From Listeria monocytogenes (lineage in GTDB: Bacteria; Bacillota; Bacilli; Lactobacillales; Listeriaceae), in NCBI RefSeq assembly GCF_041765605.1, contig NZ_CP168900.1, forward strand, positions 388,001 to 452,000: a DNA stretch of 64,000 nt. Reading direction: 5' to 3'. The notes beneath the pieces are model-generated. The model had not been told where the DNA came from. It searched no databases and was given only the letters and a program-made list of their open reading frames with translations. Positions 33,278-43,282 of this stretch are shown here, piece by piece (position 1 is the stretch's first letter; every line of letters starts with the position of its first letter). Both the position numbers and the translations under genes were made by a program.

Positions 33278-33664
33278 ATGATTAATGAACTTCAAAAGAA
33301 AATTGATGAAATAAATTACTGGGATTTACTAGTATTAGACATTCAAAGTAAATATTTTGGTGATGAAGTATATATTTATATAGAAAAAGATGAGGAGATT
33401 TGTTGGAAGCTATCATTTACTTCCTGCTATAAAGTTTCCTATGAGACCGATGCAAAATGGCGTGGAGATTTCAAAGTTAGAAATACAGGGCCGAAATCAG
33501 GCTATTATGCTCAAGACATTTCGTTAAATAGATATGCGGAAAATGAAGACTTTATTGAATGTTCTTTTGATGCATCAATTATGACAATGAATATTATTTG
33601 TAAGGAAATCATTGTAGAGGAAGTAAGTGTCATAGAAAATTCGTTTTTTTGGAAAAATTATTAA
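33278..33664 (+). CDS. probable immunity protein for the LXG toxin
   Basis: The 128-residue protein is acidic and predicted to be beta-rich, with many Tyr and Trp residues, and no signal peptide. I do not recognise the family, although the lay-out resembles immunity families such as Imm50. Its place, 18 bp downstream of the toxin, its size, its AT-rich composition matching the toxin tail, and its own AGGAG all fit an immunity gene. The frame begins with GTG 33269, but ATAGGAGTG places the start at ATG 33278. Confidence 0.7.
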   Translation: MINELQKKIDEINYWDLLVLDIQSKYFGDEVYIYIEKDEEICWKLSFTSCYKVSYETDAKWRGDFKVRNTGPKSGYYAQDISLNRYAENEDFIECSFDASIMTMNIICKEIIVEEVSVIENSFFWKNY

Positions 33665-33690
33665 AATAAAGTTCAGAGTTTGTGAATATA

Positions 33691-33725
33691 AAAAGAAGCC
33701 CCATTCCATCAAATGGGGCTTCTTT
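33691..33725. terminator. bidirectional terminator
   Basis: A perfect stem AAAGAAGCCCCATT / AATGGGGCTTCTTT separates the toxin operon from the convergent DeoR gene. Confidence 0.85.
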
Positions 33726-33736
33726 CATCACACAAA

Positions 33737-34498
33737 CTAAACCAACCTCACCAAAACCCCAACATCCTCACAATACCCCAAATACCCACCAGCCATGTCC
33801 TTCGAGGTAACCAACCAATCAAATTCCGCCAACTCTCCGTACGTAAGCAAAGCCGACTTATCCACCTTCGTATGATCCACCAACAAAAATTTCTCCGTAG
33901 CTTTTTCCATCATATGGCGCTTAATCTCATACTCCAAAATATCCGAATTCATTACTCCGTGCGTAGTCGAAAGCGCAGTTGCGGCCATAAAAGCTTTCGT
34001 AATATTATATTTCTCAAAAAATCCCCAGTTCTCCACGCCAATAAATGATTTAGTACTCGTTTTAAAAGTCGAGCCAATAACAATCAATTTCACATTATCC
34101 ATTTCACTCGCAAAATTAATCACATCTAGGCTGTTCGTAATAATAGTAATCTCCTTATCCGTTGGCAGAGCAGCAGCGAGACAGCTAGTCGTTGTGCCAG
34201 AATCAATAAAAATCAAATCATTCTCTTCAATAAAATCAGCCGCCGCTTTTCCGATAAGCTGTTTTTCTGTGTGATTTTCTGTATCACGATTTTCGAATGG
34301 TCGAATTTCTTCGGGATTATTATAAACAGAAACGACGCCACCATAGACTTTTTGGATGGTGTTTTTTTGGAGAAGTTTGGCAATGTCTCGGCGAACGGTA
34401 TTTTTGGAAACGTTGAATTGTTCGCATAAATCATCGAGGCTAATACTGCCTTTTTCGTGAATTAAATTCTCAATCGCTTGAATGCGTTGTACTTTCAT
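33737..34498 (-). CDS. iolR: DeoR family regulator, IolR-like
   Basis: The 253-residue protein has a DeoR winged helix (KGSISLDDLCEQFNVSKNTVRRDIAKL, then VYGGVVSV) and sensor domain with IFIDSGTTTSCLAAAL. It is divergent from iolA, as iolR is in other Firmicutes, and is the probable repressor released by an inositol intermediate (2-deoxy-5-keto-gluconate-6-phosphate in Bacillus). The frame runs to a TTG at 34519; AAAGGATG supports ATG 34498. The gene name is by position and family, not proof. Confidence 0.8.
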   Translation of the reverse strand: MKVQRIQAIENLIHEKGSISLDDLCEQFNVSKNTVRRDIAKLLQKNTIQKVYGGVVSVYNNPEEIRPFENRDTENHTEKQLIGKAAADFIEENDLIFIDSGTTTSCLAAALPTDKEITIITNSLDVINFASEMDNVKLIVIGSTFKTSTKSFIGVENWGFFEKYNITKAFMAATALSTTHGVMNSDILEYEIKRHMMEKATEKFLLVDHTKVDKSALLTYGELAEFDWLVTSKDMAGGYLGYCEDVGVLVRLV

Positions 34499-34692
34499 TT
34501 TAAATTCATCCTTTGGCAAAATTATTTTAATTACACTATTTATAACACATGCTCAAAAGGTAATCAACTATGATTTTTTATGGTGAAGTTAGTGACAAAA
34601 ATTAAATTGACTCTCTAATTTTATTGGCTTAAGATGGGGTTATAATCGATTGATGGTTAACTTATGAGTAATTTTAAGTGGAGGGATTATTT

Positions 34693-36159
34693 ATGGCAGA
34701 TGTACGGAAATTAAAGAATTATATTGACGGCGAATGGGTCGAGAGTAAGACAGATAAATATGAAGATGTCATCAATCCGGCGACGGGGGAAGTGCTGTGC
34801 CAAGTGCCGATATCGACACGCGCGGAATTAGATCAGGCGGCTGTCATTGCTGAACAAGCTTTTGAAAAATGGAGCCAAGTTGCTGTGCCAAGACGTGCAC
34901 GGGTTCTATTTAGTTTCCAACAGTTACTCATTCAACATAAAGAAGAACTAGCAAGACTGATTACGCTCGAAAATGGTAAAAATTTATCCGAAGCACGCGG
35001 TGAAGTCCAACGTGGTATTGAAAATGTTGAGTTCGCGGCTGGAGCACCAACGTTGATGATGGGTGATTCGCTGGCTTCGATTGCAACCGATGTGGAAGCG
35101 GCTAATTATCGCTACCCGGTCGGAGTTGTTGGTGGAATCGCGCCATTTAACTTCCCGATGATGGTACCATGTTGGATGTTCCCAATGGCCATTGCGCTTG
35201 GTAACTCGTTTATTTTAAAACCATCCGAGAGAACGCCACTTTTAATGGAGAAATTGGTGGAATTATTTTCTGAAGCGGGTCTTCCAAAAGGTGTATTCAA
35301 TGTAGTGTACGGTGCGCATGATGTGGTTAATGGTATTTTAGAAAACGAAATAATTAAAGCGGTTTCTTTTGTTGGTTCTAAGCCAGTTGGGGAATATGTC
35401 TACAAAACTGGGAGTGCGAATTTGAAACGTGTGCAAGCTTTGACGGGTGCGAAAAACCATACAATTGTGCTTAATGATGCGGATTTAGAAGATACCGTGA
35501 CGAATGTTATTTCAGCGGCATTCGGATCGGCGGGTGAACGTTGTATGGCTTGTGCGGTCGTCACAGTTGAAGAAGACATCGCGGACGAGTTTCTAGAGGC
35601 ACTTCGGACAGCGGCGAAGAATGTGAAAATCGGAAACGGGTTAGACGATGGCGTTTTCCTCGGTCCAGTAATTCGCGAAGAAAACCAAAAACGCACGATT
35701 GCTTATATTGAAAAAGGCGTGGAAGAAGGCGCGAAATTAACAGTAGATGGTCGGGAAACTGGACTTTCAGAAGGGCACTTTGTTGGACCAACAATTTTGG
35801 AAGATGTTACGACGGATATGACGATTTGGAAAGACGAGATTTTCGCACCAGTTTTATCCGTGATTCGTGTGAAAAATCTCCAAGAAGCAGTACGGGTTGC
35901 GAATCTATCTGAATTTGCGAATGGCGCTTGTATTTTCACAAATAATGCCAAAGCAATTCGATACTTTAGAGAAAAAATTGATGCTGGAATGCTTGGTGTG
36001 AATTTGGGCGTACCTGCTCCGATGGCGTTTTTCCCGTTTTCTGGTTGGAAATCGTCCTTTTATGGAACGCTTCATGCTAACGGCAAAGACAGCGTGGATT
36101 TTTACACGCATAAGAAAGTTGTCACTGCGAGATATTCATTAAAAGGTTACGAAGAATAG
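34693..36159 (+). CDS. iolA: methylmalonate-semialdehyde dehydrogenase (acylating)
   Basis: This 488-residue aldehyde dehydrogenase is the IolA/MmsA type. It has [18 protein letters not shown] for NAD binding, [12 protein letters not shown], the catalytic Cys near residue 284 in [13 protein letters not shown], and [18 protein letters not shown], characteristic of CoA-acylating members. It converts malonic semialdehyde to acetyl-CoA and CO2, the last step of myo-inositol breakdown. The frame runs from GTG 34678, but that GTG is part of the GTGGAGGG ribosome site of ATG 34693. It is the first gene of the iolABCD operon; TATAAT at 34641-34646 may be its -10, though no -35 is at proper spacing. 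Confidence 0.93.
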   Translation: MADVRKLKNYIDGEWVESKTDKYEDVINPATGEVLCQVPISTRAELDQAAVIAEQAFEKWSQVAVPRRARVLFSFQQLLIQHKEELARLITLENGKNLSEARGEVQRGIENVEFAAGAPTLMMGDSLASIATDVEAANYRYPVGVVGGIAPFNFPMMVPCWMFPMAIALGNSFILKPSERTPLLMEKLVELFSEAGLPKGVFNVVYGAHDVVNGILENEIIKAVSFVGSKPVGEYVYKTGSANLKRVQALTGAKNHTIVLNDADLEDTVTNVISAAFGSAGERCMACAVVTVEEDIADEFLEALRTAAKNVKIGNGLDDGVFLGPVIREENQKRTIAYIEKGVEEGAKLTVDGRETGLSEGHFVGPTILEDVTTDMTIWKDEIFAPVLSVIRVKNLQEAVRVANLSEFANGACIFTNNAKAIRYFREKIDAGMLGVNLGVPAPMAFFPFSGWKSSFYGTLHANGKDSVDFYTHKKVVTARYSLKGYEE

Positions 36160-36171
36160 GAGGGCGCAAAA

Positions 36172-36993
36172 ATGGGCAAACTGTTACGAAAACCGTTAAA
36201 TGAAAGAATAGCGCCTGGCGTTACACTTGTGCAGGATATTAACCAAGCTAATTCTCCGCTAAGTTATGTTGGTTTTCGCTTAATTGAAATGGAAAAAGGT
36301 GCTATTTATCAGGAGGAGCTTACTGAGTTAGAGTGTTGTATTGTTGCGCTTACTGGGAAAATTACAGTGAGTGAGGGTAACGATATTTTTCCAGAAATTG
36401 GGACAAGAGCGAATGTCTTTGAAAAAATTCCGACAGATAGCGTGTTTATTTCTGGCGGACGGGCGTTTCAAGTGAAGGCGGACACAGAAAAAGCTCGTGT
36501 AGCGCTTTGCTACTCTCCGGCGAATCAGGATTTACCAACGACACTTATTAAAGCTAGTGATAATTCGATTGAGCAGCGCGGAAAATATCAAAATAAACGA
36601 CTGGTACATAACATTTTGCCAGATGTAAGTGAGGTTGCGAGCAGTTTGTTGGTTGTGGAAGTGTATACGAATGGCGGAAATTTTTCGAGTTATCCGCCGC
36701 ATAAACATGACCGCGATAATCTGCCAGCAGAGTCGCTTTTGGAAGAAAGTTATTATCATGAAATCAATCCGGAGCAAGGTTTTATTTTTCAACGTGTCTA
36801 TACGGATGAACGGACGCTTGATGAAACGATGGCTGTGGAGCACCAAAATGCGGTTATTGTTCCAGAAGGCTATCACCCAGTTGGCGTGCCAGATGGATAT
36901 GATTCTTACTATTTAAACGTAATGGCTGGGCCGAATCGGGTTTGGAAATTTCACAACGATCCGGACCATGAATGGATTTTAGAGCGAGACTAA
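36172..36993 (+). CDS. iolB: 5-deoxy-glucuronate isomerase
   Basis: The 273-residue cupin-type protein matches IolB. The metal-binding region YPPHKHDRDNLP and the ESYYHEINPEQGFIFQRVYTDE segment are diagnostic, with GYHPVGVPDGYDSYYLNVMAG near the C-terminus. It isomerises 5-deoxy-glucuronate to 2-deoxy-5-keto-gluconate. AGGAGGG lies before the ATG and 12 bp separate it from iolA. Confidence 0.93.
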   Translation: MGKLLRKPLNERIAPGVTLVQDINQANSPLSYVGFRLIEMEKGAIYQEELTELECCIVALTGKITVSEGNDIFPEIGTRANVFEKIPTDSVFISGGRAFQVKADTEKARVALCYSPANQDLPTTLIKASDNSIEQRGKYQNKRLVHNILPDVSEVASSLLVVEVYTNGGNFSSYPPHKHDRDNLPAESLLEESYYHEINPEQGFIFQRVYTDERTLDETMAVEHQNAVIVPEGYHPVGVPDGYDSYYLNVMAGPNRVWKFHNDPDHEWILERD

Positions 36994-37009
36994 GAGGAGG
37001 ATTTGGAGC

Positions 37010-37987
37010 ATGAATCTAAACAAACATAGCGAACGAAAATTTGATTTAATCACAGTAGGACGCGCGTGCATTGATTTGAACGCAGTCGAATACAATCGTC
37101 CAATGGAAGAAACGATGACTTTTTCTAAATATGTGGGTGGTTCCCCGGCGAATATTGCGATAGGAACCGCAAAACTAGGCTTAAAAGTCGGCTTTATCGG
37201 CAAAATTTCTGCTGATCAACATGGTCGTTTTATTGAGAAATATATGCGTGATTTGAGTATTAATACAGACGGAATGGTGAAAGATACGGAAGGCCGCAAA
37301 GTTGGCTTGGCGTTTACGGAAATTAAAAGCCCAGATGAATGCAGTATTTTGATGTATCGCGAAAATGTAGCGGATTTGTATTTAACGCCAGAAGAAATTT
37401 CGGAAGATTATATAAAAGAGGCTCGCGTGCTGCTCATTTCTGGAACAGCTTTAGCGCAAAGTCCATCGCGGGAAGCTGTTTTAAAAGCAGTTAGTTTAGC
37501 TCGAAAAAATGATGTAGCCATTGCTTTTGAATTAGATTATCGCCCTTATACATGGACAAACACTGAAGAAACAGCGGTTTATTATTCACTTGTCGCGGAA
37601 CAGGCGGATGTGATTATTGGTACGCGCGACGAATTTGATATGATGGAAAATCAAGTCGGTGGCAAAAATGAAGCAACAAAAGCGCATCTTTTCCAACATC
37701 AAGCAGAAATTGTTGTCATTAAGCATGGGGTGGAAGGCTCATTCGCATATACAAAAGCGGGAGAAACATTCCAAGCAAAAGCATATAAAACAAAAGTGCT
37801 CAAAACTTTCGGCGCGGGAGATTCCTACGCATCGGCCTTCTTATACGGTTTATTTAGCGGTGAAAGTATCGAAACAGCGCTTAAATACGGAAGTGCCGCG
37901 GCTTCGATTGTTGTTAGTAAGCATAGTTCCTCAGACGCGATGCCAACAGCTGATGAAATCAAAGCGCTCATTGCGCAAGCGGAATAG
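37010..37987 (+). CDS. iolC: 5-dehydro-2-deoxygluconokinase
   Basis: The 325-residue protein is a PfkB-family sugar kinase of the IolC type. KYVGGSPANIAIGTAKLG is the first PfkB signature, and TFGAGDSYASAFLYGL contains the catalytic Asp near residue 270. It phosphorylates 2-deoxy-5-keto-gluconate with ATP. The C-terminus has the KHSSSDAMPTADEI region found in IolC. GAGGAGG precedes the ATG, 16 bp after iolB. Confidence 0.93.
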   Translation: MNLNKHSERKFDLITVGRACIDLNAVEYNRPMEETMTFSKYVGGSPANIAIGTAKLGLKVGFIGKISADQHGRFIEKYMRDLSINTDGMVKDTEGRKVGLAFTEIKSPDECSILMYRENVADLYLTPEEISEDYIKEARVLLISGTALAQSPSREAVLKAVSLARKNDVAIAFELDYRPYTWTNTEETAVYYSLVAEQADVIIGTRDEFDMMENQVGGKNEATKAHLFQHQAEIVVIKHGVEGSFAYTKAGETFQAKAYKTKVLKTFGAGDSYASAFLYGLFSGESIETALKYGSAAASIVVSKHSSSDAMPTADEIKALIAQAE

Positions 37988-37996
37988 GAGGAGATT

Positions 37997-39916
37997 ATGG
38001 TGACTGAAAAAACGATTCGACTAACAACCGCACAAGCTTTGGTAAAATTTTTAAATCAGCAATATATCGAAGTGGACGGCGAAATGGCACCGTTTGTGGA
38101 TGGTATTTTCACGCTGTTTGGACATGGAAATGTGGTTGGTATCGGGCAAGCCTTGGAAGAAACTCCAGGTCATTTAAAAGTGTATCAAGGGAAAAATGAG
38201 CAGGGCATGGCGCACGCGGCAATCGCTTATGCAAAACAAAAAAATCGCCAGCGCATCTACGCGTGTTCCGCATCAGCAGGACCAGGTTCCGCGAACTTAA
38301 TAACAGCAGCCGGCACTGCACTTGCGAATAATTTACCCGTGTTATTCTTGCCAGCCGATACATTCGCAACCAGACAGCCCGACCCAGTCTTACAACAATT
38401 AGAGCATGAGTCGAGCACGGCAATTACAACAAATGATGGCTTCCAAGCAGTCTCCAGATATTTTGACCGTGTGCAGCGACCAGAACAGCTCATGAGCGCC
38501 CTCATTCGAGCTTTCGAAGTAATGACCAACCCAGCGAGCGCCGGCCCAGCAACAATATGCATTGCGCAAGACACAGAAGGAGAGGCGTTCGATTATCCAG
38601 TCGAATTTTTCCAAAAACGAATTCACTATCTTAATCGGCAAATCCCGACAAAGCGTGAACTAACCGAAGCAGCGCGACTCATCCAAGCGAGTAAAACCCC
38701 AGTTATCATCGTCGGAGGTGGCGCCCGATATTCAAGAGCACGCGAAGAATTAATCGCCCTTTCCGAGCAAACCAACATTCCGCTCGTCGAAACACATGCC
38801 GGAAAATCAACTGTTGAGTCCGACTTCAAAAACAACCTAGGTGGCACGGGAATCCTCGGGACGCTTGCTGCCAATAAAGCTATCCGTGACGCCGATTTAG
38901 TCATCGGAATTGGCACGCGCTACACCGATTTTACAACCAGTTCCAAAACTGCATTCGATCCAACAACCAAATTTATCAATATCAATGTCAGCCGTATGCA
39001 AACATACAAATTAGATGCCTTCCAAGTTGTCGGTGACGCCAAAGCAACCCTAGCCGAACTCGCGCCACTTTTAAAAGGTTATCAGACTCAATTTGGAAAC
39101 AAGATAGCCGCATACAAAACCGAGTGGCTAGAAGAAAGAGCACGGCTACAAAACACCAAATTCAGCCGAGAAGCATTTACGCCAGAAATCAAAGATCAAT
39201 TCGACCAAGCGACCTTAAACGAATATGCAGACCGCTTGCAGACCGAATTCACGCAAACGGAAGCACTTATCACAATTAATGACAACGTGTCACCGGATAG
39301 CATCGTCGTTTGTTCGGCCGGTTCACTTCCCGGAGATTTGCAACGACTCTGGAACCCAGCCGTACCAGACACCTATCACTTAGAATATGGCTATTCCTGC
39401 ATGGGCTACGAAATAAACGGTGCTCTCGGCGCGAAAATGGCAGCAGCAAAAAACCAAGAAGTATACGCCATCGTTGGCGACGGCAGCTTCTGCATGTCAC
39501 ACTCAGAACTACTAACATCCTTACAATATGGCAAAAAAATTAACATTATGCTCTTCGATAATTCCGGTTTTGGCTGCATTAATAACCTCCAAATGGCAAA
39601 CGGCAGCGACAGTTTTTTCTGCGAATTCCGCGATAGCGATAACCAAATCATGCAAGTCGATTACGCCAAAATTGCAGAAGGATACGGAGCAAAAGTCTAT
39701 AGAGCCAACACGAAAGAAGATTTAATCAGCGCACTGGAAGACGCAAAAACACAAACCAAAACTACTTTGATCGAAATGAAAGTACTACCAAAAACAATGT
39801 CAGAAGGCTATCTTAACTGGTGGAATGTGGGAGTTTCCGAAGTTTCAAACAAAGAAAGTATCAAGCAAGCATACGAAGAAAAACAAGCAAACCTGAAAAA
39901 TGCCCGACTATATTAA
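37997..39916 (+). CDS. iolD: 3D-(3,5/4)-trihydroxycyclohexane-1,2-dione hydrolase
   Basis: The 639-residue enzyme is a thiamine-diphosphate protein of the IolD type. The N-terminal pyrimidine domain has QGKNEQGMAHAAIAYAKQ with the catalytic Glu, the middle domain IVGGGARYS, and the C-terminal domain IVGDGSFCMSHSELLTS is the ThDP motif followed by DNSGFGCINNLQ. It opens the ring of the trihydroxycyclohexanedione made from inosose. It starts 9 bp after iolC with GGAGGAG. No iolE or iolG gene follows, so the upstream steps must be coded elsewhere or be absent. Confidence 0.94.
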   Translation: MVTEKTIRLTTAQALVKFLNQQYIEVDGEMAPFVDGIFTLFGHGNVVGIGQALEETPGHLKVYQGKNEQGMAHAAIAYAKQKNRQRIYACSASAGPGSANLITAAGTALANNLPVLFLPADTFATRQPDPVLQQLEHESSTAITTNDGFQAVSRYFDRVQRPEQLMSALIRAFEVMTNPASAGPATICIAQDTEGEAFDYPVEFFQKRIHYLNRQIPTKRELTEAARLIQASKTPVIIVGGGARYSRAREELIALSEQTNIPLVETHAGKSTVESDFKNNLGGTGILGTLAANKAIRDADLVIGIGTRYTDFTTSSKTAFDPTTKFININVSRMQTYKLDAFQVVGDAKATLAELAPLLKGYQTQFGNKIAAYKTEWLEERARLQNTKFSREAFTPEIKDQFDQATLNEYADRLQTEFTQTEALITINDNVSPDSIVVCSAGSLPGDLQRLWNPAVPDTYHLEYGYSCMGYEINGALGAKMAAAKNQEVYAIVGDGSFCMSHSELLTSLQYGKKINIMLFDNSGFGCINNLQMANGSDSFFCEFRDSDNQIMQVDYAKIAEGYGAKVYRANTKEDLISALEDAKTQTKTTLIEMKVLPKTMSEGYLNWWNVGVSEVSNKESIKQAYEEKQANLKNARLY

Positions 39917-39918
39917 GT

Positions 39919-39959
39919 AAAACAAAAACAAGTCCATCACAGGACTTGTTTTTGTTTTG
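39919..39959 (+). terminator. intrinsic terminator of the iol operon
   Basis: A perfect 17-bp arm pair, AAAACAAAAACAAGTCC-type sequence and its complement, with a 6-base loop lies just after iolD. Confidence 0.8.
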
Positions 39960-39978
39960 CCACTTCAATAGCCACGCC

Positions 39979-40006
39979 TTGCATCGCACCAGTTTTTCTT
40001 TATAAT
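39979..40006 (+). promoter_or_regulatory. promoter of the DUF1801 gene
   Basis: TTGCAT (39979-39984) and TATAAT (40001-40006) with 16-bp spacing lie 42 bp before the gene. Confidence 0.55.
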
Positions 40007-40008
40007 AA

Positions 40009-40419
<411 letters not shown>

Positions 40420-40512
40420 GTGATTTTTAGTTACTTTGTCGCGTAGTAAATCCAGATTTTTTATGCCATAATTAATAAGCTAAAATGTATTTTTATAAAA
40501 GAGTGGTGTGAA

Positions 40513-40881
40513 ATGCGTATTTTTTGTGGGATTATGTCAATCCAAGCAGGCTTTATTGGTGCTCTTGCTGAAATACTAAGCCCAGACAGTAAAAAAAATA
40601 ACTTGTTCATGATACCGGAAGATCTTGCGGCATCATCAGGCTATTTAATGTCGCTTGCGATGATTTTAGCAGGAATTCTAATAATTTGTGCTTATCGAAA
40701 TGATTTTCTAATATTCATGGCACTAATTTTATGGCTCTTTGGACTTATTTTTGGGCTTATTTTCACCCCGAGTTATTCGGGTTTTTATTTCCGCCCAGTT
40801 GTATGTTTAATAAGCTTTTTAATGGGCCTATTTATATTTACAGATTATACAAGGCACCAAGACACAGGCGAGGAAAGGTGA
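40513..40881 (+). CDS. membrane protein of unknown function
   Basis: The 122-residue protein has about four predicted membrane segments (near residues 3-20, 38-58, 63-85 and 92-112) and short loops; residues 21-37 form a polar DSKKNN segment. I do not recognise a family. The ATG follows GAGTGGTG. It lies between the DUF1801 and LtrA genes, converging with the latter, with no clear terminator between. Confidence 0.65.
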   Translation: MRIFCGIMSIQAGFIGALAEILSPDSKKNNLFMIPEDLAASSGYLMSLAMILAGILIICAYRNDFLIFMALILWLFGLIFGLIFTPSYSGFYFRPVVCLISFLMGLFIFTDYTRHQDTGEER

Positions 40882-40904
40882 GCGAATTGCTCATCTTTTT
40901 TTAT

Positions 40905-42020
40905 TTAAACTCGGGCTGGTCGAGACACTCTAAACTGCAAACTAAGATCCACCAGCGCACAAACCCAAATACTCACAAAACTAACAAATAGCGGCAAATC
41001 ACTATACAAATTAACAAAAAACAGCCCTACCAAGAGCAACAATAACAACGCATCTTTCCAAAACGAAAATGTTACTTCGGCCTTTTTATGAGCAGCAAAA
41101 ACAAATTGCTTCGAAACGAAAAACACGGCTACAGAACCAAACAACATCAATAACAAAACATTGCGTTCCAAATGCCCCTCGAACAACAAATGCACATTCG
41201 CCGCAAGTAACATCACTGAAATAATAATAAAGAAATGTCCATAAATTAAGTACTGGCCATGTGTTTCTTTATGGTGGTCGACAATTTTCTCAAAGCTATG
41301 GAAATACGATGCCCAAAGCGTACAAATAATTAAAAAGCCAAGCAACGTGTACCCAATCGTATAGGGATCAAGCGTGTGCCCAACTAAAATAGTTGTAATC
41401 GCAACAATACTTTCACCAAATGTGATGATAACAAATAAGCCAAAACGCTCTGCCAAATGCGGAAAATCAACCGGAACTTTCCTTAATGTTTTAGCTAAAA
41501 ATAGCGGCAAAATGATATCCACAGCAATTCCAAGATACATCACTAAATAACGAGCAAATCCCTCAAAAAACACCGAAGTCGCAGTTGTCAAAACACCTAG
41601 CAGAAAAACACTGCCGAGAAGTAGCGCCACTTTCCGCGCATTTCCCGTTAATTGCCTACTGATAACAAAATACTGGATGACCGTAATGAACCGAATTCCC
41701 AAATACCCAATCAAAAAAGTATAATACGTATTCGAAAATGTTAAATCAAAACTCGCCGTCATTAAAATTAAGAAAAACATTTGCGGCAACATATAAAGTT
41801 CAGGTGATTTTATTTTTTCGCCAAAGCGATTGAAAAACATTGTTTGACCAACCCACGACCAAAACATCGGCGTGACCATCAATAAATACTCGCCAAAATA
41901 AACCGCTGTTTTATCCGGATGGTTATCGACGCTAAGTAATAGATGGGTCGTTGAAGCAACAGCAGTTACGAATATTAAATCAAAAAATAGTTCTAGCCAA
42001 GAAACTTTTCTTTCCGCCAC
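40905..42020 (-). CDS. ltrA: low temperature requirement protein A (LtrA) family
   Basis: This 371-residue integral membrane protein has about ten to eleven membrane segments and the LtrA start SWLELFFDLIFVTAVASTTH, plus FVIITFGESIVAIT in the middle. The family was found in a Listeria cold-sensitive insertion mutant; the biochemical role is unknown. It begins with GTG 42020 after GGGGTGAG. Convergent with the gene on its right side of transcription; divergent from ung. Confidence 0.88.
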   Translation of the reverse strand: MAERKVSWLELFFDLIFVTAVASTTHLLLSVDNHPDKTAVYFGEYLLMVTPMFWSWVGQTMFFNRFGEKIKSPELYMLPQMFFLILMTASFDLTFSNTYYTFLIGYLGIRFITVIQYFVISRQLTGNARKVALLLGSVFLLGVLTTATSVFFEGFARYLVMYLGIAVDIILPLFLAKTLRKVPVDFPHLAERFGLFVIITFGESIVAITTILVGHTLDPYTIGYTLLGFLIICTLWASYFHSFEKIVDHHKETHGQYLIYGHFFIIISVMLLAANVHLLFEGHLERNVLLLMLFGSVAVFFVSKQFVFAAHKKAEVTFSFWKDALLLLLLVGLFFVNLYSDLPLFVSFVSIWVCALVDLSLQFRVSRPARV

Positions 42021-42077
42021 AATCTCACCCCATTATTATTTCTTTTTTCAAGTATACCACGTGAATCCGCCTGCCTT

Positions 42078-42107
42078 TTGACAGTTGCTCGCCGTGAAAA
42101 GTATAAT
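42078..42107 (+). promoter_or_regulatory. sigma-A promoter of the uracil-DNA glycosylase gene
   Basis: TTGACA (42078-42083) and TATAAT (42102-42107), spaced by 18 bp, make a near-consensus promoter. It lies within the upstream extension of the reading frame, so the true start is downstream. Confidence 0.75.
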
Positions 42108-42150
42108 GGAAGGACAAAATCATGGAACTACTGAGATGGGAGAATTAAAA

Positions 42151-42813
42151 ATGGTAAAAACATGGGAAGAATTTTTAAAACAAGAAGCGAAACAGCCTTA
42201 TTTTATAGAATTAATGGAAGCAGTTAAGGACGCGAGAGCAAAGGGGAATGTCTACCCGACGGAAGAAGATATGTTTTCGTGCTTCCGCTTATGTCCGTAT
42301 GATCAAGTGAAAGTCGTTATTTTAGGACAAGACCCGTATCATGGTCCTGGACAAGCGCATGGCCTAAGCTTCTCCGTGCAAAAAGGGGTGCGAATTCCGC
42401 CAAGTCTTCGTAATATTTATAAAGAATTAAAAACAGACTTAGATATTGAGCCGGCTGACCACGGCTATCTTGCAAAATGGGCAGAGCAAGGTGTGCTTTT
42501 GATGAACACAAGTTGGAGTGTGGAAGAAGGCAAAGCTGGCAGTCATAAAAAGCTAGGTTGGGCAACATTCACAGACCATGTGTTAGAAGAATTGAATAAT
42601 TACGACAAACCACTCGTATTTATTTTGTGGGGAAATCACGCTATAAAAGCCGCAAGTGGCATCACAAACCCACAACATTTACTCATCAAAGGAGTGCATC
42701 CATCACCACTTGCCGCGAGTCGAGGATTTTTTGGCAGCGAGCCATTTTCAAAAACGAATGCCTTTCTCGAGAAAAATGGAAGAACACCGATTAATTGGGA
42801 CTTGAACAAGTAA
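42151..42813 (+). CDS. ung: uracil-DNA glycosylase, family 1
   Basis: The 220-residue enzyme removes uracil from DNA to start base excision repair. The water-activating motif GQDPYHGPGQAHGLSFSV with the catalytic Asp is near residue 65, the uracil-specific Asn is in LMNTSWSV, and HPSPLAASRGFFG carries the DNA-binding His. The length is normal. I chose ATG 42151 after ATGGGAGAA because the frame start at 42085 overlaps the promoter. L. monocytogenes may hold a second ung; I cannot judge from this window. Confidence 0.94.
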   Translation: MVKTWEEFLKQEAKQPYFIELMEAVKDARAKGNVYPTEEDMFSCFRLCPYDQVKVVILGQDPYHGPGQAHGLSFSVQKGVRIPPSLRNIYKELKTDLDIEPADHGYLAKWAEQGVLLMNTSWSVEEGKAGSHKKLGWATFTDHVLEELNNYDKPLVFILWGNHAIKAASGITNPQHLLIKGVHPSPLAASRGFFGSEPFSKTNAFLEKNGRTPINWDLNK

Positions 42814-42982
42814 TAAAAAGTACGAGATTGCAGAATTATATTTCTTCTATTATATAGTTTTTTACAAAAGTGAAAAAATTTACATAATTCGCCTAAAAGC
42901 TTTTTACATAAGGTTTCTTTCATGTTATGGTTATTATAGGAGAAAGTAAAATTTAAAAAAGTTCCTAAAGAAGGTGACTAGT

Positions 42983-43282
42983 TTGAAGCATAATTTTACA
43001 GAAGATGACTTTGTTTATGGAGAATCATGGGGACTCGTGCATCGGGGGGTTTTAGAGGACAAAGAAATAGAACGAATGAAAGCGCTACGAGACAAAGTAG
43101 TGGGCAAAAAAGGTGTAGCACAAACGACACTTAAGCCGATTGGTAGTGTCAGAATAGACGGAGAAGTCTATGAAGCTCGCTTGAAAACAGGTTATTTGGA
43201 AGTTGGAAAACCAATAATTGCAGTAGGTATCGATTTCGGATACGTACTAGTCAATGAAGATATACAGGAGGGAGAAAAATGA
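42983..43282 (+). CDS. short NfeD-like OB-fold protein
   Basis: This 99-residue protein looks like the C-terminal OB domain of Nfe[30 protein letters not shown], with [11 protein letters not shown]. It has no membrane segment, unlike the longer NfeD/YqeZ proteins with protease and membrane domains. The start is TTG 42983 after AGAAGGTG; GTG 42974 is part of that site. It overlaps floA by four bases (ATGA), which fits its probable role as FloA partner. Confidence 0.8.
   Translation: MKHNFTEDDFVYGESWGLVHRGVLEDKEIERMKALRDKVVGKKGVAQTTLKPIGSVRIDGEVYEARLKTGYLEVGKPIIAVGIDFGYVLVNEDIQEGEK

Noticed and set aside
34607-34646. TTGACT and TATAAT before iolA as one promoter
   Set aside because: The spacing is 28 bp, far too long; TATAAT may still be a -10 used with an activator or another -35.
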